This document shows, piece by piece, positions 1 through 8,276 of a DNA stretch of 41,893 bases. The stretch is from Helicobacteraceae bacterium (GTDB lineage Bacteria; Campylobacterota; Campylobacteria; Campylobacterales; Sulfurimonadaceae): NCBI GenBank assembly GCA_027859195.1, contig JAQIBF010000057.1, positions 1 through 41,893 on the forward strand. Reading direction: 5' to 3'. Each line of letters opens with the position of its first letter. Within the stretch, counting starts at the first letter, position 1. Made by a program: the position numbers and the translations under genes. The notes beneath the pieces were generated by a model, which saw only the letters and a list, made by a program, of their open reading frames with translations, searched no databases and was not told where the DNA came from.

Positions 1-20
1 GAATCTTACCTACTCTTGGC

Positions 21-26
21 TATAAT
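21..26 (+). promoter_or_regulatory. -10 box upstream of valS
   Basis: A perfect TATAAT lies 72 bases before the valS start. The -35 region would fall at the very edge of the window and cannot be judged. The same TTGGCTA(C)TATAATCC context recurs before the YtfJ gene at 24551-24565, which supports a real promoter. Confidence 0.5.
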
Positions 27-98
27 CCGCCTAAATTTTCAAGAGTACCTCAGTGACTCATTTTTGTTTATAAAATACTATTTTACAAAGGTTTCCCC

Positions 99-2738
99 AT
101 GGCAGAAGAGATAAAAAAAGCAGCTACAACCTATGATCCGGATGTGATAGAAGACAACTATTACAAGATATGGGAAGAACGCGGATATTTTGAAGTCGAT
201 GGCAACAAGACGATACAGCAGAAAGATAAGAATTTCTCGATCATGATGCCACCGCCTAATGTAACAGGCCGCCTGCACATCGGTCACGCCCTCACATTTA
301 CACTACAAGACATCATCACCCGTTATAAACGTATGGACGGATACAAGACTCTCTGGCAGCCGGGAACAGACCATGCCGGTATTGCAACACAAAATGTTGT
401 AGAAAAGCAGCTGTTAGCTGAAGGTACGACCAAAGAAGAACTTGGCCGTGAAAAGTTCCTAGAACGCGTTTGGGCATGGAAAGAAGAGTCTGGCGGTATT
501 ATGGTCGGTCAGCTTCGTAAGATGGGGGTCTCTCCCGCGTGGAGTCGTGAACGTTTCACCATGGATGCAGGGCTTAAAAACTCGGTAAAAGAGTCTTTTG
601 TACACCTTTACAATGAAGGTCTTATAGTACGTGGGAACTACATGGTCAACTGGTGTACGCATGACGGTGCCCTCTCTGACATTGAAGTCGAGCACGAAGA
701 GCATCAAGGGCATTTCTACCACATGCGCTACCCGATGGCAGACGGTTCTGGCCATATCACCGTGGCAACAACACGTCCTGAGACCTATTTTGGTGATACG
801 GCAGTTATGGTCCATCCGGATGATGCACGCTACAAAGATCTTGTCGGTAAAAAGGTCAAACTGCCTCTTATAGACCGCGAGATCCAAGTTATTGCAGATG
901 AACACGTCGATATGGATTTTGGTACGGGTATCGTTAAGGTCACACCGGCGCACGATCAAAATGACTACGAAGTCGGTAAACGTCACGACCTTGAGTTCAT
1001 TACGGTCTTTGATGAAAAAGGTATCTTGAACGAATACGCAGGCGAGTTTCAAGGTCAAGAGCGTATGGAAGCTCGCGGCATCATCGTGCAGCGTCTTAAA
1101 GAAGAGGGCTTCATCGAAAAAATTGAAGACCATGTACACCAGGTCGGCCACTGTTACCGCTGTCACAATATCGTTGAACCCTATATCTCCAAACAGTGGT
1201 TTATACGTTCAGAGGTAGCCAAGAAGTCCATCGAGAAAACCAATGCCGGTGAGGCAACCTTTCATCCGCCGCACTGGATCAACTCCTACAACGCCTGGAT
1301 GGGCGATCTTCGCGACTGGTGTATCTCGCGTCAGCTCTGGTGGGGACACCGTATCCCTGTCTTTTACTGTGATGATTGTGACCATGAGTTTGCTTCTCAA
1401 GAGGAGGCACCTGCTGCGTGTCCTAAATGTGCCAGCAAAAACATTACACAAGACCCCGATGTACTGGACACATGGTTCTCTTCTGCTCTATGGCCGTTTT
1501 CAACACTCGGCTGGGGCAATGGTGACACGGAGATGGACAACACCTTCGAGTCTCAGGACATCAAAGATTTTTACCCCAACTCACTGTTGATCACCGGGTT
1601 TGACATTCTCTTCTTCTGGGTAGCACGTATGATGATGATGGGTGAACACTTTAAAAAAGAGCTCCCTTTCAACGACATCTACCTGCACGCTCTTGTCCGT
1701 GACGAGCATGGCCAGAAGATGAGTAAGTCTAAAGGCAATGTTATCGATCCGCTTGACATGGTTGAAAAGTACAGTGCGGATGCACTTCGCTTTACGCTTG
1801 CTATCTCAGCTGCACAGGGTCGTGACATCCGCATGAGCCAAGAGAAACTTGAGCAGAGCCGCAACTTCACCAACAAACTGTACAACGCATCGAAGTTCCT
1901 GCAGATGAATGTAGAGACCTTTGATAACCTTGCAGATATCGAAGTGTCAACGCCGCTTGGCCGTTACATGCTCAGCCGCTACAATGTCGCTGTCTCTGAG
2001 ACGCGTGATTTTATTGATGAATACCGCTTTAATGATGCAGCTACTACACTCTACCGTTTCCTATGGAATGAGTTCTGTGACTGGGGAATCGAGCTTTCAA
2101 AAGTCTCTAAGGAGAGTGTCGGCGAACTTGGCGCGATCTTTAAAGAGTCAATGAAACTGCTTCACCCGTTCATGCCATTTATGACAGAGTATCTTTACCA
2201 TAGTCTTTCTGGGACATCACTCGAAGAAGGTTCTTCGATCATGATCCAAAGCTACCCTCTGAGCGGTGAACGTGATCTTGAGATCGAGAAGCAGTTTGAG
2301 ATCATTATGGACGCTATTGTTGCCGTGCGCCGTGCCAAGACACTGGTTGACATGGGTAACCAGAAGATCGCCGAAGCCTATATCAAAACAGATCTAGAAG
2401 CGAAAGACCTTATGGGGCCGTTTATCGCACGTTTGGCTAAAGTCGAAGATCTTAAGTTCACCGACTCTAAAGTCGAAAACTCGGTCAGTGATATCAGTGA
2501 ATATGTCGAGGTCTACATCCCGACAGGTTCTATCGACCTTGCCCCTATCGTCGCCCGTCTGAGCAAGCAGAGTGAAAAATTGGAAAAAGAGATCAGCAAA
2601 CTTAACGGTATGCTATCCAACGAGCGTTTTGTTGCCAATGCACCTGACGAGGTGATCGTACAGAACAAAGAGGCCCTTGCCGATGCGCAGGTCAAACAAC
2701 AAAAAATTATCGAGCAACTCGATTCATTACAAGGTTAA
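99..2738 (+). CDS. valS: Valine--tRNA ligase (ValRS)
   Basis: This cytosolic class I aminoacyl-tRNA synthetase charges tRNA-Val with valine and edits mischarged threonine. At 879 aa it has the usual bacterial length. The HIGH signature (RLHIGHAL) is near residue 60 and KMSKS near residue 540, with the CP1 editing insertion between them. DWCISRQLWWGHRIP is the conserved block after CP1, and the last ~70 residues look like the tRNA-binding C-terminal coiled coil. The ATG at 99 gives the expected N-terminus, although there is only a weak purine-rich stretch (acaaagg) before it. Two tRNA-Val genes (UAC) lie in the same window. The SulP gene follows 2 nt after the stop. Confidence 0.97.
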   Translation: MAEEIKKAATTYDPDVIEDNYYKIWEERGYFEVDGNKTIQQKDKNFSIMMPPPNVTGRLHIGHALTFTLQDIITRYKRMDGYKTLWQPGTDHAGIATQNVVEKQLLAEGTTKEELGREKFLERVWAWKEESGGIMVGQLRKMGVSPAWSRERFTMDAGLKNSVKESFVHLYNEGLIVRGNYMVNWCTHDGALSDIEVEHEEHQGHFYHMRYPMADGSGHITVATTRPETYFGDTAVMVHPDDARYKDLVGKKVKLPLIDREIQVIADEHVDMDFGTGIVKVTPAHDQNDYEVGKRHDLEFITVFDEKGILNEYAGEFQGQERMEARGIIVQRLKEEGFIEKIEDHVHQVGHCYRCHNIVEPYISKQWFIRSEVAKKSIEKTNAGEATFHPPHWINSYNAWMGDLRDWCISRQLWWGHRIPVFYCDDCDHEFASQEEAPAACPKCASKNITQDPDVLDTWFSSALWPFSTLGWGNGDTEMDNTFESQDIKDFYPNSLLITGFDILFFWVARMMMMGEHFKKELPFNDIYLHALVRDEHGQKMSKSKGNVIDPLDMVEKYSADALRFTLAISAAQGRDIRMSQEKLEQSRNFTNKLYNASKFLQMNVETFDNLADIEVSTPLGRYMLSRYNVAVSETRDFIDEYRFNDAATTLYRFLWNEFCDWGIELSKVSKESVGELGAIFKESMKLLHPFMPFMTEYLYHSLSGTSLEEGSSIMIQSYPLSGERDLEIEKQFEIIMDAIVAVRRAKTLVDMGNQKIAEAYIKTDLEAKDLMGPFIARLAKVEDLKFTDSKVENSVSDISEYVEVYIPTGSIDLAPIVARLSKQSEKLEKEISKLNGMLSNERFVANAPDEVIVQNKEALADAQVKQQKIIEQLDSLQG

Positions 2739-2740
2739 TT

Positions 2741-4279
2741 TTGTTCAACATCTCCAACTACTCTTCTAAAAACATCAAAAACGACATTCTTTCGGGTCTT
2801 GTCGTTGCCGTTGCCCTAGTTCCCGAGGCCATCGCCTTCTCTTTCATCGCCGATCTCAGCCCTATCGTCGGACTCTATACTGCTTTCATCCTTGGACTCA
2901 TTACTGCCATTATCGGTGGTAAGCCGGGTATGATCTCAGGTGCGACCGGCTCCGTTGCCGTCGTGCTTGTCGCCCTCAGCCTTCAGGCCAGTACCATGCT
3001 GAGTGCACAGGGGCTTAGTGGCAATGACCTCGCCTTCGGTGTGCTGCAATACATTACCCTTACCGCCGTTATGGCAGGTCTTCTGCAGGTGCTAGCCGGT
3101 GTTTTCAAAATTGGTAAATTCATCCGCCTTGTCCCGCAACCGGCCATGTTCGGGTTTGTCAACGGACTTGCCATCATTATTGCTTTATCACAGTTCAAGT
3201 TTTTCGAGGGTCAGGGAAGCGAGATGTACCTGCTGGTCATTTCGACAATGCTCATCATGTACTTCCTGCCGAAGTACACCAAGGCGATTCCTGCCGGTCT
3301 CATCGCCATCATCGCCCTGACGCTATTTGTCTATTACGGAAGCATCAACACCATCACCGTCGGTCACCTGACGGACCTCAGCCAGTTTCAAGGGCATCTA
3401 CCGTCGTTCCACATTCCTAACACGATATTGAACGTTGAGGCCCTTATGATAGTCCTGCCGTACGCCGTTATTGTGGCACTGGTCGGGCTTATAGAATCCC
3501 TCCTTACTCTTTCGGTCCTTGACGAAATGAGTGGTACACGTGGTTCCGGTAACAAAGAGTGTATTGCTCTCGGCAGCGGAAACATCGCCTGTGGTCTCTT
3601 TGGCGGTATGCCAGGCTGTGCCATGATCGGGCAGTCCATCATTAACTATACCTCGGGCGGCCTCGGGCGGCTTTCTGGTATCACCGCCGCCGTCTCTCTT
3701 ATGCTGCTGGTCGCGACGCTGACTGACCTGCTTAACATCCTACCTGTCGCCGTTTTGGTCGGGATCATGTTCATGGTGAGCATCGGGACCTTTGAGTGGA
3801 GCAGCGCCAGCCATATTAAACACATGCCGCGCAGCGATGCCTTTGTAATGATCGTCGTCACGGTCATTACCATCTTCGCCGACCTTGCTGTCGCGGTTAT
3901 CTCAGGTGTCATCATCTCGGCACTGGTCTTTGCCTGGAAACATGCCCGTATCTTTTCAAAGACAACTGTCGAAGCTGACGGCACCAAGGTCTACGAACTG
4001 GACGGTCCTCTCTTTTTCGGTTCGGTGACAAGCTTCATGGACACCTTCACCATCGACCAGGACCCGACACTCGTCGTTATCAATTTTGAGAAGGCCCGGG
4101 TAATGGACTCATCAGGCATCGAAGCAATCGATTCTATTACCAAAAAGTACGAAGAGGCCGGCAAGAACCTCACCCTCCGCCACCTCTCAAAAGATTGCAT
4201 GACTCTGATGAAAAATGCAGGGCCGCATTGCACCTTCGAAGAGAACGATCCGACATACAAAGTTGCGGTGAACTATTAA
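2741..4279 (+). CDS. SulP family inorganic anion transporter with STAS domain
   Basis: Inner-membrane SLC26/SulP transporter; in bacteria the family carries sulfate, bicarbonate or dicarboxylates, and the substrate cannot be told from sequence. The first ~390 residues are hydrophobic with 10-12 membrane spans, including the early SulP block VALVPEAIAFSFIA and the GATGSVAVV segment. The last ~100 residues form a cytosolic STAS domain with the DSSGIEAID motif near residue 455. Length (512 aa) is slightly short for the family. The start is a TTG at 2741, chosen because AAGG lies 6 nt upstream inside the end of valS, so translation is probably coupled to valS. Confidence 0.9.
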   Translation: MFNISNYSSKNIKNDILSGLVVAVALVPEAIAFSFIADLSPIVGLYTAFILGLITAIIGGKPGMISGATGSVAVVLVALSLQASTMLSAQGLSGNDLAFGVLQYITLTAVMAGLLQVLAGVFKIGKFIRLVPQPAMFGFVNGLAIIIALSQFKFFEGQGSEMYLLVISTMLIMYFLPKYTKAIPAGLIAIIALTLFVYYGSINTITVGHLTDLSQFQGHLPSFHIPNTILNVEALMIVLPYAVIVALVGLIESLLTLSVLDEMSGTRGSGNKECIALGSGNIACGLFGGMPGCAMIGQSIINYTSGGLGRLSGITAAVSLMLLVATLTDLLNILPVAVLVGIMFMVSIGTFEWSSASHIKHMPRSDAFVMIVVTVITIFADLAVAVISGVIISALVFAWKHARIFSKTTVEADGTKVYELDGPLFFGSVTSFMDTFTIDQDPTLVVINFEKARVMDSSGIEAIDSITKKYEEAGKNLTLRHLSKDCMTLMKNAGPHCTFEENDPTYKVAVNY

Positions 4280-4629
4280 TATTATACGGGTGTGTCATAT
4301 ACAAGAACAAACTGGAATCTATAACAAAAAACTGTAATGGAAGATTTTCGGATGTCATAATACGACGAAAAATCCTTCAGTTTTTTTTCGACCCTCAGAA
4401 CCAGCCTTTTGAATTCGTTCTCGTTACTGACATCAATCTAAAAGAACATCCAAACTATTACAAAGGTATCTTCAAAAATATCAGAACTGGCACTTATCAT
4501 TCCCTTTCGCTTGCACCGGAGATGATATGTTATAAATACAAGATAGGGCATATTTATACAGATGGAAAACATGTAGGTCAAAATACATCTTTGACTCAAA
4601 GTAAACGCCGATCCAAATCTCCCACTTAA
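4280..4629 (+). pseudogene. Gene fragment of unknown function after the SulP gene
   Basis: An open frame runs to the stop at 4627-4629, but its only ATG upstream of the body lies inside the SulP gene in another frame. The unique part after SulP reads like a real soluble protein, with a block such as FEFVLVTDINLKEHPNYYKG, yet it has no credible start or ribosome binding site. Base composition is more AT-rich than the flanking valS and SulP genes. I read it as a 5'-truncated remnant. The family is not recognised. Confidence 0.35.
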
Positions 4630-4645
4630 AAGAAGCTCAACCATA

Positions 4646-4842
4646 ATGACCGATGAAGAGCTTCATCGCATTATCGATTATGACCAAATAACAAATACTT
4701 TCCTAGACAGTATGCCCATATCGAAGAGCAAGATGATTTTATTCTTGTCATTCCTTGCTACACGATTGCCAATCGATTCTACTTTATCTCTTCTTCGATG
4801 AAACAGGGTGTGATGGTATTTTACAAAGTAAAAGCTCAGTAA
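4646..4842 (+). pseudogene. Frameshifted remnant of a small unknown gene
   Basis: ATG at 4646 opens MTDEELHRIIDYDQITNTFL. Near 4705 the protein-like reading moves to another frame and continues QYAHIEEQDDFILVIPC to a TAA at 4840-4842. Neither frame alone makes a convincing product. A further protein-like stretch (IVFAIDYYTFGNVLSATNLL) lies in another frame from about 4850 to 4973. The whole 4280-5037 stretch therefore looks like degenerating coding DNA, and I see no intact gene in it. The family is not recognised. Confidence 0.35.
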
Positions 4843-5037
4843 CAATCCAATAGTCTTTGCTATCGATTACTACACTTTTGGCAACGTCCTTTCTGCTACC
4901 AATCTTTTATTAAAAGTTCCGTTTGGACTCCGCGATATACTCAGACTTTTGACATTCATGATTAAGTAATGACATACAGAACTTTCGTTACGATATACTG
5001 TAATATTATTACTGGTTATTTAAATAAGGAGTCTAAG

Positions 5038-5307
5038 ATGCTTGGTAAATTAACAGTCATTTTCAACGACGGGAGAGTAGAGAAATACAAAGTCTCGGTG
5101 CCTGACAAACCTAACACTGGTACCGAGAAAATGTTTTTACAGCAGTTGGTCGAAAATGATCTGCTTAAATTAATGGTAAATGGTGAACAGTTTGTCCTAA
5201 TCCCGATTTGTAGTATTAAAAAGATTCTATTTGATGCTGGGCACACACCTGCTAAGACATCAGACTTATTTACAGGTATTTTGTGGGTTACTTCGGTTGA
5301 GGAGTAG
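5038..5307 (+). CDS. Hypothetical protein, 89 aa
   Basis: A small soluble protein of unknown function. The start at 5038 is preferred over the longer frame opening at 4969 because AAGGAG sits 6 nt before it. The predicted protein is mainly beta-strand-like (LGKLTVIFNDGRVEKYKV) with no signal peptide or membrane span. It lies in the AT-rich accessory patch between remnants, has no operon partner, and ends 276 nt before yqeY. It may be a survivor of the decayed insertion. Confidence 0.55.
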   Translation: MLGKLTVIFNDGRVEKYKVSVPDKPNTGTEKMFLQQLVENDLLKLMVNGEQFVLIPICSIKKILFDAGHTPAKTSDLFTGILWVTSVEE

Positions 5308-5342
5308 TTTTCCAGACGTCGCATAGACTGACTTGCTTTAAT

Positions 5343-5510
5343 TCAATTCAATATTGTTGCGAGATCTGGGGATGGGGATTCCACACAATCAATGATATAT
5401 TTCATCATCGTATCCAAATCGGCGGTTGGAAAAGTGTCTAGTGTTTCGGGCTCCTCTAACATCTTTTTAAAACAGATCTTCTCAACTAATTTCACGTGCA
5501 GTTCAACCAC
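5343..5510 (-). CDS. Possible small protein or gene remnant, 55 aa
   Basis: This minus-strand frame runs from a GTG at 5510 to a TGA at 5343-5345. The translation is protein-like (KKMLEEPETLDTFPTADLD, then MMKYIIDCVES), amphipathic and acidic. No convincing Shine-Dalgarno sequence precedes the GTG. It could be the C-terminal remnant of a larger gene, or chance. No family is recognised. Confidence 0.25.
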   Translation of the reverse strand: MVELHVKLVEKICFKKMLEEPETLDTFPTADLDTMMKYIIDCVESPSPDLATILN

Positions 5511-5534
5511 ACTTCACTATAATGTCAAAACTAA

Positions 5535-5561
5535 TTGACACACGTCATTATCTGCTATCTA
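5535..5561 (+). promoter_or_regulatory. Candidate sigma-70 promoter for yqeY
   Basis: TTGACA at 5535-5540 and TATCTA at 5556-5561 are separated by 15 nt. The consensus -35 coincides with the TTG that would open the longer reading frame, so that TTG is unlikely to be translated. Transcription would start about 15 nt before the proposed ATT start of yqeY. Confidence 0.4.
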
Positions 5562-5582
5562 CTCATTTTAAAAAGGAAAAGA

Positions 5583-6026
5583 ATTATATTAAAAGAACGT
5601 ATTCAAAACGAAGTCAAAGAGGCGATGAAAGCCAAAGACAACGCCCGCCGCGACGCCCTTAGACTTCTGACCTCCGCTTTCAAGCAGATCGAGGTCGATG
5701 AACGTATCGAACTTGACGATGAGGCTGTTGTCAAAATCATCCAAAAGCAGGTCAAACAACGTCTTGATGCTGCAGAACAGTTCAAAGATGCCGGCCGTGA
5801 CGACCTTTATGATAAAGAGATGGCAGAGATTGCTTTCTACGAAATCTATCTTCCAAAGCAACTTGACGATGCAGAACTGGAAAGTCGTATCAAAGCTATC
5901 ATTGCAAAGGTCGGTGCAGCGTCGATGAAAGATATCGGTAAAGTGATGGGCACAGCTTCTAAAGAGCTAAACGGCATCGCCGACGGTAAACGTATCAATG
6001 CGTACGCCAAAGTCCTGCTTTCGTAA
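5583..6026 (+). CDS. yqeY: GatB/YqeY domain protein, probably with an ATT start codon
   Basis: Soluble 147-aa protein of the YqeY family, related to the tail domain of GatB. The domain is thought to bind tRNA, and the cellular role is poorly defined. Conserved features are LKERIQNEVKEAMKAKD at the N-terminus, the RRDALRLLTSAFKQIEVDER block and a C-terminal IGKVMGTASKEL helix. Family members begin MxLKERI; here the codons in that position are ATT ATA TTA AAA with no ATG, GTG or TTG. AAAGGA lies 5 nt before the ATT. The only canonical in-frame start (TTG 5535) falls in the -35 box. It is an intact housekeeping gene inside the decayed patch. Confidence 0.85.
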   Translation: MILKERIQNEVKEAMKAKDNARRDALRLLTSAFKQIEVDERIELDDEAVVKIIQKQVKQRLDAAEQFKDAGRDDLYDKEMAEIAFYEIYLPKQLDDAELESRIKAIIAKVGAASMKDIGKVMGTASKELNGIADGKRINAYAKVLLS

Positions 6027-6034
6027 CCACTCCC

Positions 6035-6048
6035 GAGGTTTCGACCTC
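6035..6048. other. Small UUCG-type hairpin after yqeY
   Basis: GAGGT-TTCG-ACCTC forms a 5-bp stem with a stable TTCG tetraloop 8 nt after the yqeY stop. An overlapping alternative pairs GGTTTC (6037-6042) with GAAACC (6050-6055). There is no T tract, so it is at best a weak terminator or a 3'-end stabilising hairpin. Confidence 0.3.
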
Positions 6049-6127
6049 AGAAACCCTAACCGACTGACTTCCCTGCTTCTATTCCTCTTTAAAGTATACT
6101 ATGAACAATTTTACTCGGTGAAAAGAT

Positions 6128-6230
6128 CTATTTAGAGTGTTTCATATTCGAGATATCCTACGTGTAGAACATCGTCGTCTCAACACTTTTATATCCAAAT
6201 AACTCTTAAAACGTCAACTCCTAAACATCC
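6128..6230 (-). pseudogene. C-terminal remnant of a tyrosine recombinase/integrase
   Basis: Read on the minus strand, ELFGYKSVETTMFYT matches the terminal block of phage/integron-type tyrosine recombinases (family form ELLGHKSVETTMIYTHV), including the catalytic Tyr. Upstream, GVDVL appears in a neighbouring frame, as expected for the preceding GVDIRTVQ segment. A TAG follows FYT directly, and the short tail ends at 6128. The arginine/histidine box is not found, so only a frameshifted tail survives. This marks the patch as former mobile DNA. Confidence 0.5.
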
Positions 6231-6297
6231 CGAAATTTCAACTAAATCAGAAAAAGATGCTACACTTTAGACAGAGAATAAGTAATTGGAGAGAAAT

Positions 6298-6693
6298 ATG
6301 AATTTGAGCTTTAACTTAGAGGATGCAAGCCAAGTTGCTATTGGGGCATTTGCTTTAGCTGTTCCAATTTCATTCTCTGAAGAGGCATGGAGATTAGGTG
6401 AAATACTTCCATTAACAAACCTTCTCCTGGTTTTCGTTTTGTCTGTTGTCTTCTTAAGTCTTTACGCCTATGAAAGCGTATTCCAGGCAAACATCAAATA
6501 TAGAATCCCCGTTTTTTTAATCCGAATTGTTATTGCGTACCTGATAACGGCGTTAGTCGTCACGCTTGTTTTGATTGCACTCGATAAATTTCCTTTACTT
6601 ACAGAGCCGGCTATTGCGTTGAAGCGTCTAATTTTAATATCAATGCCTGCATCTATGGGTGCTATCATTGCCGATAGTTTTGATAAAGAATAA
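6298..6693 (+). CDS. DUF2391-like small integral membrane protein
   Basis: 131-aa inner-membrane protein with four hydrophobic segments (about residues 13-27, 37-56, 72-96 and 110-125). The AVPISFSEEAWRLGE segment resembles the TIGR02587/DUF2391 membrane family, whose function is unknown. The start at 6298 is chosen because GGAG lies 5-6 nt upstream; an in-frame TTG four codons earlier overlaps that site. No operon partner is present: an integrase remnant lies upstream and a broken gene downstream, so it may be part of the acquired patch. Confidence 0.65.
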   Translation: MNLSFNLEDASQVAIGAFALAVPISFSEEAWRLGEILPLTNLLLVFVLSVVFLSLYAYESVFQANIKYRIPVFLIRIVIAYLITALVVTLVLIALDKFPLLTEPAIALKRLILISMPASMGAIIADSFDKE

Positions 6694-6799
6694 ATGTAAA
6701 ACCAGCAGATATCAAGAGTTACAGCCTAAAAGCAGGGCGTTCACACTTGGTCACTGCTTATTAAAACATTAGCTGCATACTAGATGGGGATTCTACAAA

Positions 6800-7121
6800 A
6801 TGAAAAATTATAATCGCGAAACAGTATCAAAATTAGACCATCTCAAAATATAGGTATTTAGGACTTACTGATATGCATACGCCTCAATCTCTAATCGGGA
6901 AAGATGCTTTTAATGTATACGATAAGCTTTATGAAAAAACTGATAAAAAATTTGACCCTTGTGTCATAGATCTTTTTCTGTCAGCTATAGATTTTATGGA
7001 AGGCTGAGAGCCTAGTGCTTGGTGGAAGTTTACAGCTGCACGTAATAGCTTTCAACTCTGGCTGACGAGGCCATTCAAAGAAATATTTGATTTCGAAGAA
7101 CGAGCAACTCCGACCACTTGA
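6800..7121 (+). pseudogene. Broken Cdd1/pathogenicity-locus type helix-hairpin-helix gene
   Basis: An ATG at 6800 opens MKNYNRETVSKLDHLK, then the frame is lost where the helix-hairpin-helix NIG... segment should follow. A second frame from about 6873 reads MHTPQSLIGKDAFNVYDKLY, then DPCVIDLFLSAIDFMEG, an in-frame TGA at 7005-7007, and EPSAWWKFTAARN to a TGA at 7119-7121. DPCV(I/L)D.F..A.D and WW.FT..R are hallmarks of the small Cdd1 family. At least one frameshift or deletion plus a nonsense codon make it non-functional. The rest of 6694-7153 shows no other gene. Confidence 0.6.
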
Positions 7122-7153
7122 GCATTTGATGGTATGACGCCTTATGCGTCTGC

Positions 7154-8002
7154 TTAGGTCATGAGTGATTTAAACTCGTCTAGCTCGTTTAAAGGCTCAA
7201 AGGAGAGTTCAAGGGCTATCTCTTCTTTTAGGTTTGGTGAGATGCCCAGTGCCGTTTTCAGGTCTATGATCGCTTCGCTCTTATTGCCAAGTTGGGCATT
7301 TGCACAGGCCCTCTGCCAAAAGGCATAGCCATATTCAGAATCGATTTCCAAGGCTTTATTGCTTAGATTGAGTGCCCATTCAAACTCATCAAGGTCCAAG
7401 ACGGCATCCGCTTTATAGGCATAGACTTCTGCATCCATGGCATTGACCTCAAGTATCTCATCATAGATCTCGATCTTTGACTGCAAGTTAGTCTCCAGAT
7501 TTGCACGCATCCACAACGAGTGTATCAGTTGCGTATCATAGATCTTCTTCTGGTTCACCAGGATCTTTTCGGATTGTTCCGTCAGTTTCTGCTGTAAGAT
7601 CTCAAAAGACTCATTGTATCTTTCCGTAATATCATGGACCCGCTCTTCAATGATCTGTTCGGTCTTTTTTCTGATATCGCGCAGGGAGTTCCAGCCTGCA
7701 AAGATAAGCAGTGAAGTCGCTCCGGCAATAAGGTAAAAGACATTGCCGATGGTATCCGTAATATAGCGTGCCGCTCTGTCTGTCTGTTCCATCTGCCCTT
7801 TGGCGACAGTTGTCTGTACCGAAGCTTTAAACTGTTCCTGTTCTACACGAAGCGATTTAAGTTCATCTAAAATATAGCGCTCGATCAGTGGCTTGGAAAG
7901 AGGACTTTCTTCAGGTTTTTCAGAAGCAATAAGCGGGTTTACAAAGAGTAGTCCCAATAATAATGATGTACGTAAGAGCTGTAATAAATATTTCACATGC
8001 AT
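7154..8002 (-). CDS. Membrane-anchored coiled-coil/TPR repeat protein
   Basis: About 282 aa. An N-terminal signal sequence (YLLQLLRTSLLLGLLF, probable cleavage after PLIAS) is followed by a ~60-residue linker, a membrane span (VFYLIAGATSLLIFAGW), a long coiled coil and at least two TPR-like repeats (AEVYAYKADAVLDLDEFEWAL and YGYAFWQRACANAQLGNKSE). The TPR part probably mediates protein contacts; partners are unknown. A start at 8002 is preferred over 8053 because it places AAGG 9 nt upstream and the signal sequence at the N-terminus. A TATACT-like box lies just before the 8053 ATG. No operon partner. Confidence 0.7.
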   Translation of the reverse strand: MHVKYLLQLLRTSLLLGLLFVNPLIASEKPEESPLSKPLIERYILDELKSLRVEQEQFKASVQTTVAKGQMEQTDRAARYITDTIGNVFYLIAGATSLLIFAGWNSLRDIRKKTEQIIEERVHDITERYNESFEILQQKLTEQSEKILVNQKKIYDTQLIHSLWMRANLETNLQSKIEIYDEILEVNAMDAEVYAYKADAVLDLDEFEWALNLSNKALEIDSEYGYAFWQRACANAQLGNKSEAIIDLKTALGISPNLKEEIALELSFEPLNELDEFKSLMT

Positions 8003-8276
8003 AGTCGTTAACCTTTTGATTGTGAGTGCAGTAATAAAAATGTGAATCATCATCCTGAGTATAATTAAAACATGGTAGCAAATCAGGTGTACAACGAAGG
8101 TTAAACGTCTCTATTCTCTCTATAAAACGATGTACTGCTAATGGAGAATGCTCTACTTATGAACATGAAACTGGCCAGATTGACTTGAATAGCTAACAAA
8201 TATGCGGAGCCAATACTAACCCGCAAGCAGATTAGTGTTACTCACGACAAACGATAACATCCATACAGAACAATAT

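Noticed and set aside
459-1166. 235-aa minus-strand ORF opposite valS
   Set aside because: It is fully antisense to conserved valS blocks with no SD and no recognisable fold.
7005-7007. TGA in the Cdd1-like gene as selenocysteine
   Set aside because: The Cdd1 family has no conserved Cys/Sec there, no SECIS-like hairpin follows, and the gene has another frame disruption.
8054-8276. Possible small gene between the TPR and nitrilase-fold genes
   Set aside because: No frame with a ribosome binding site or protein-like composition could be seen on either strand.
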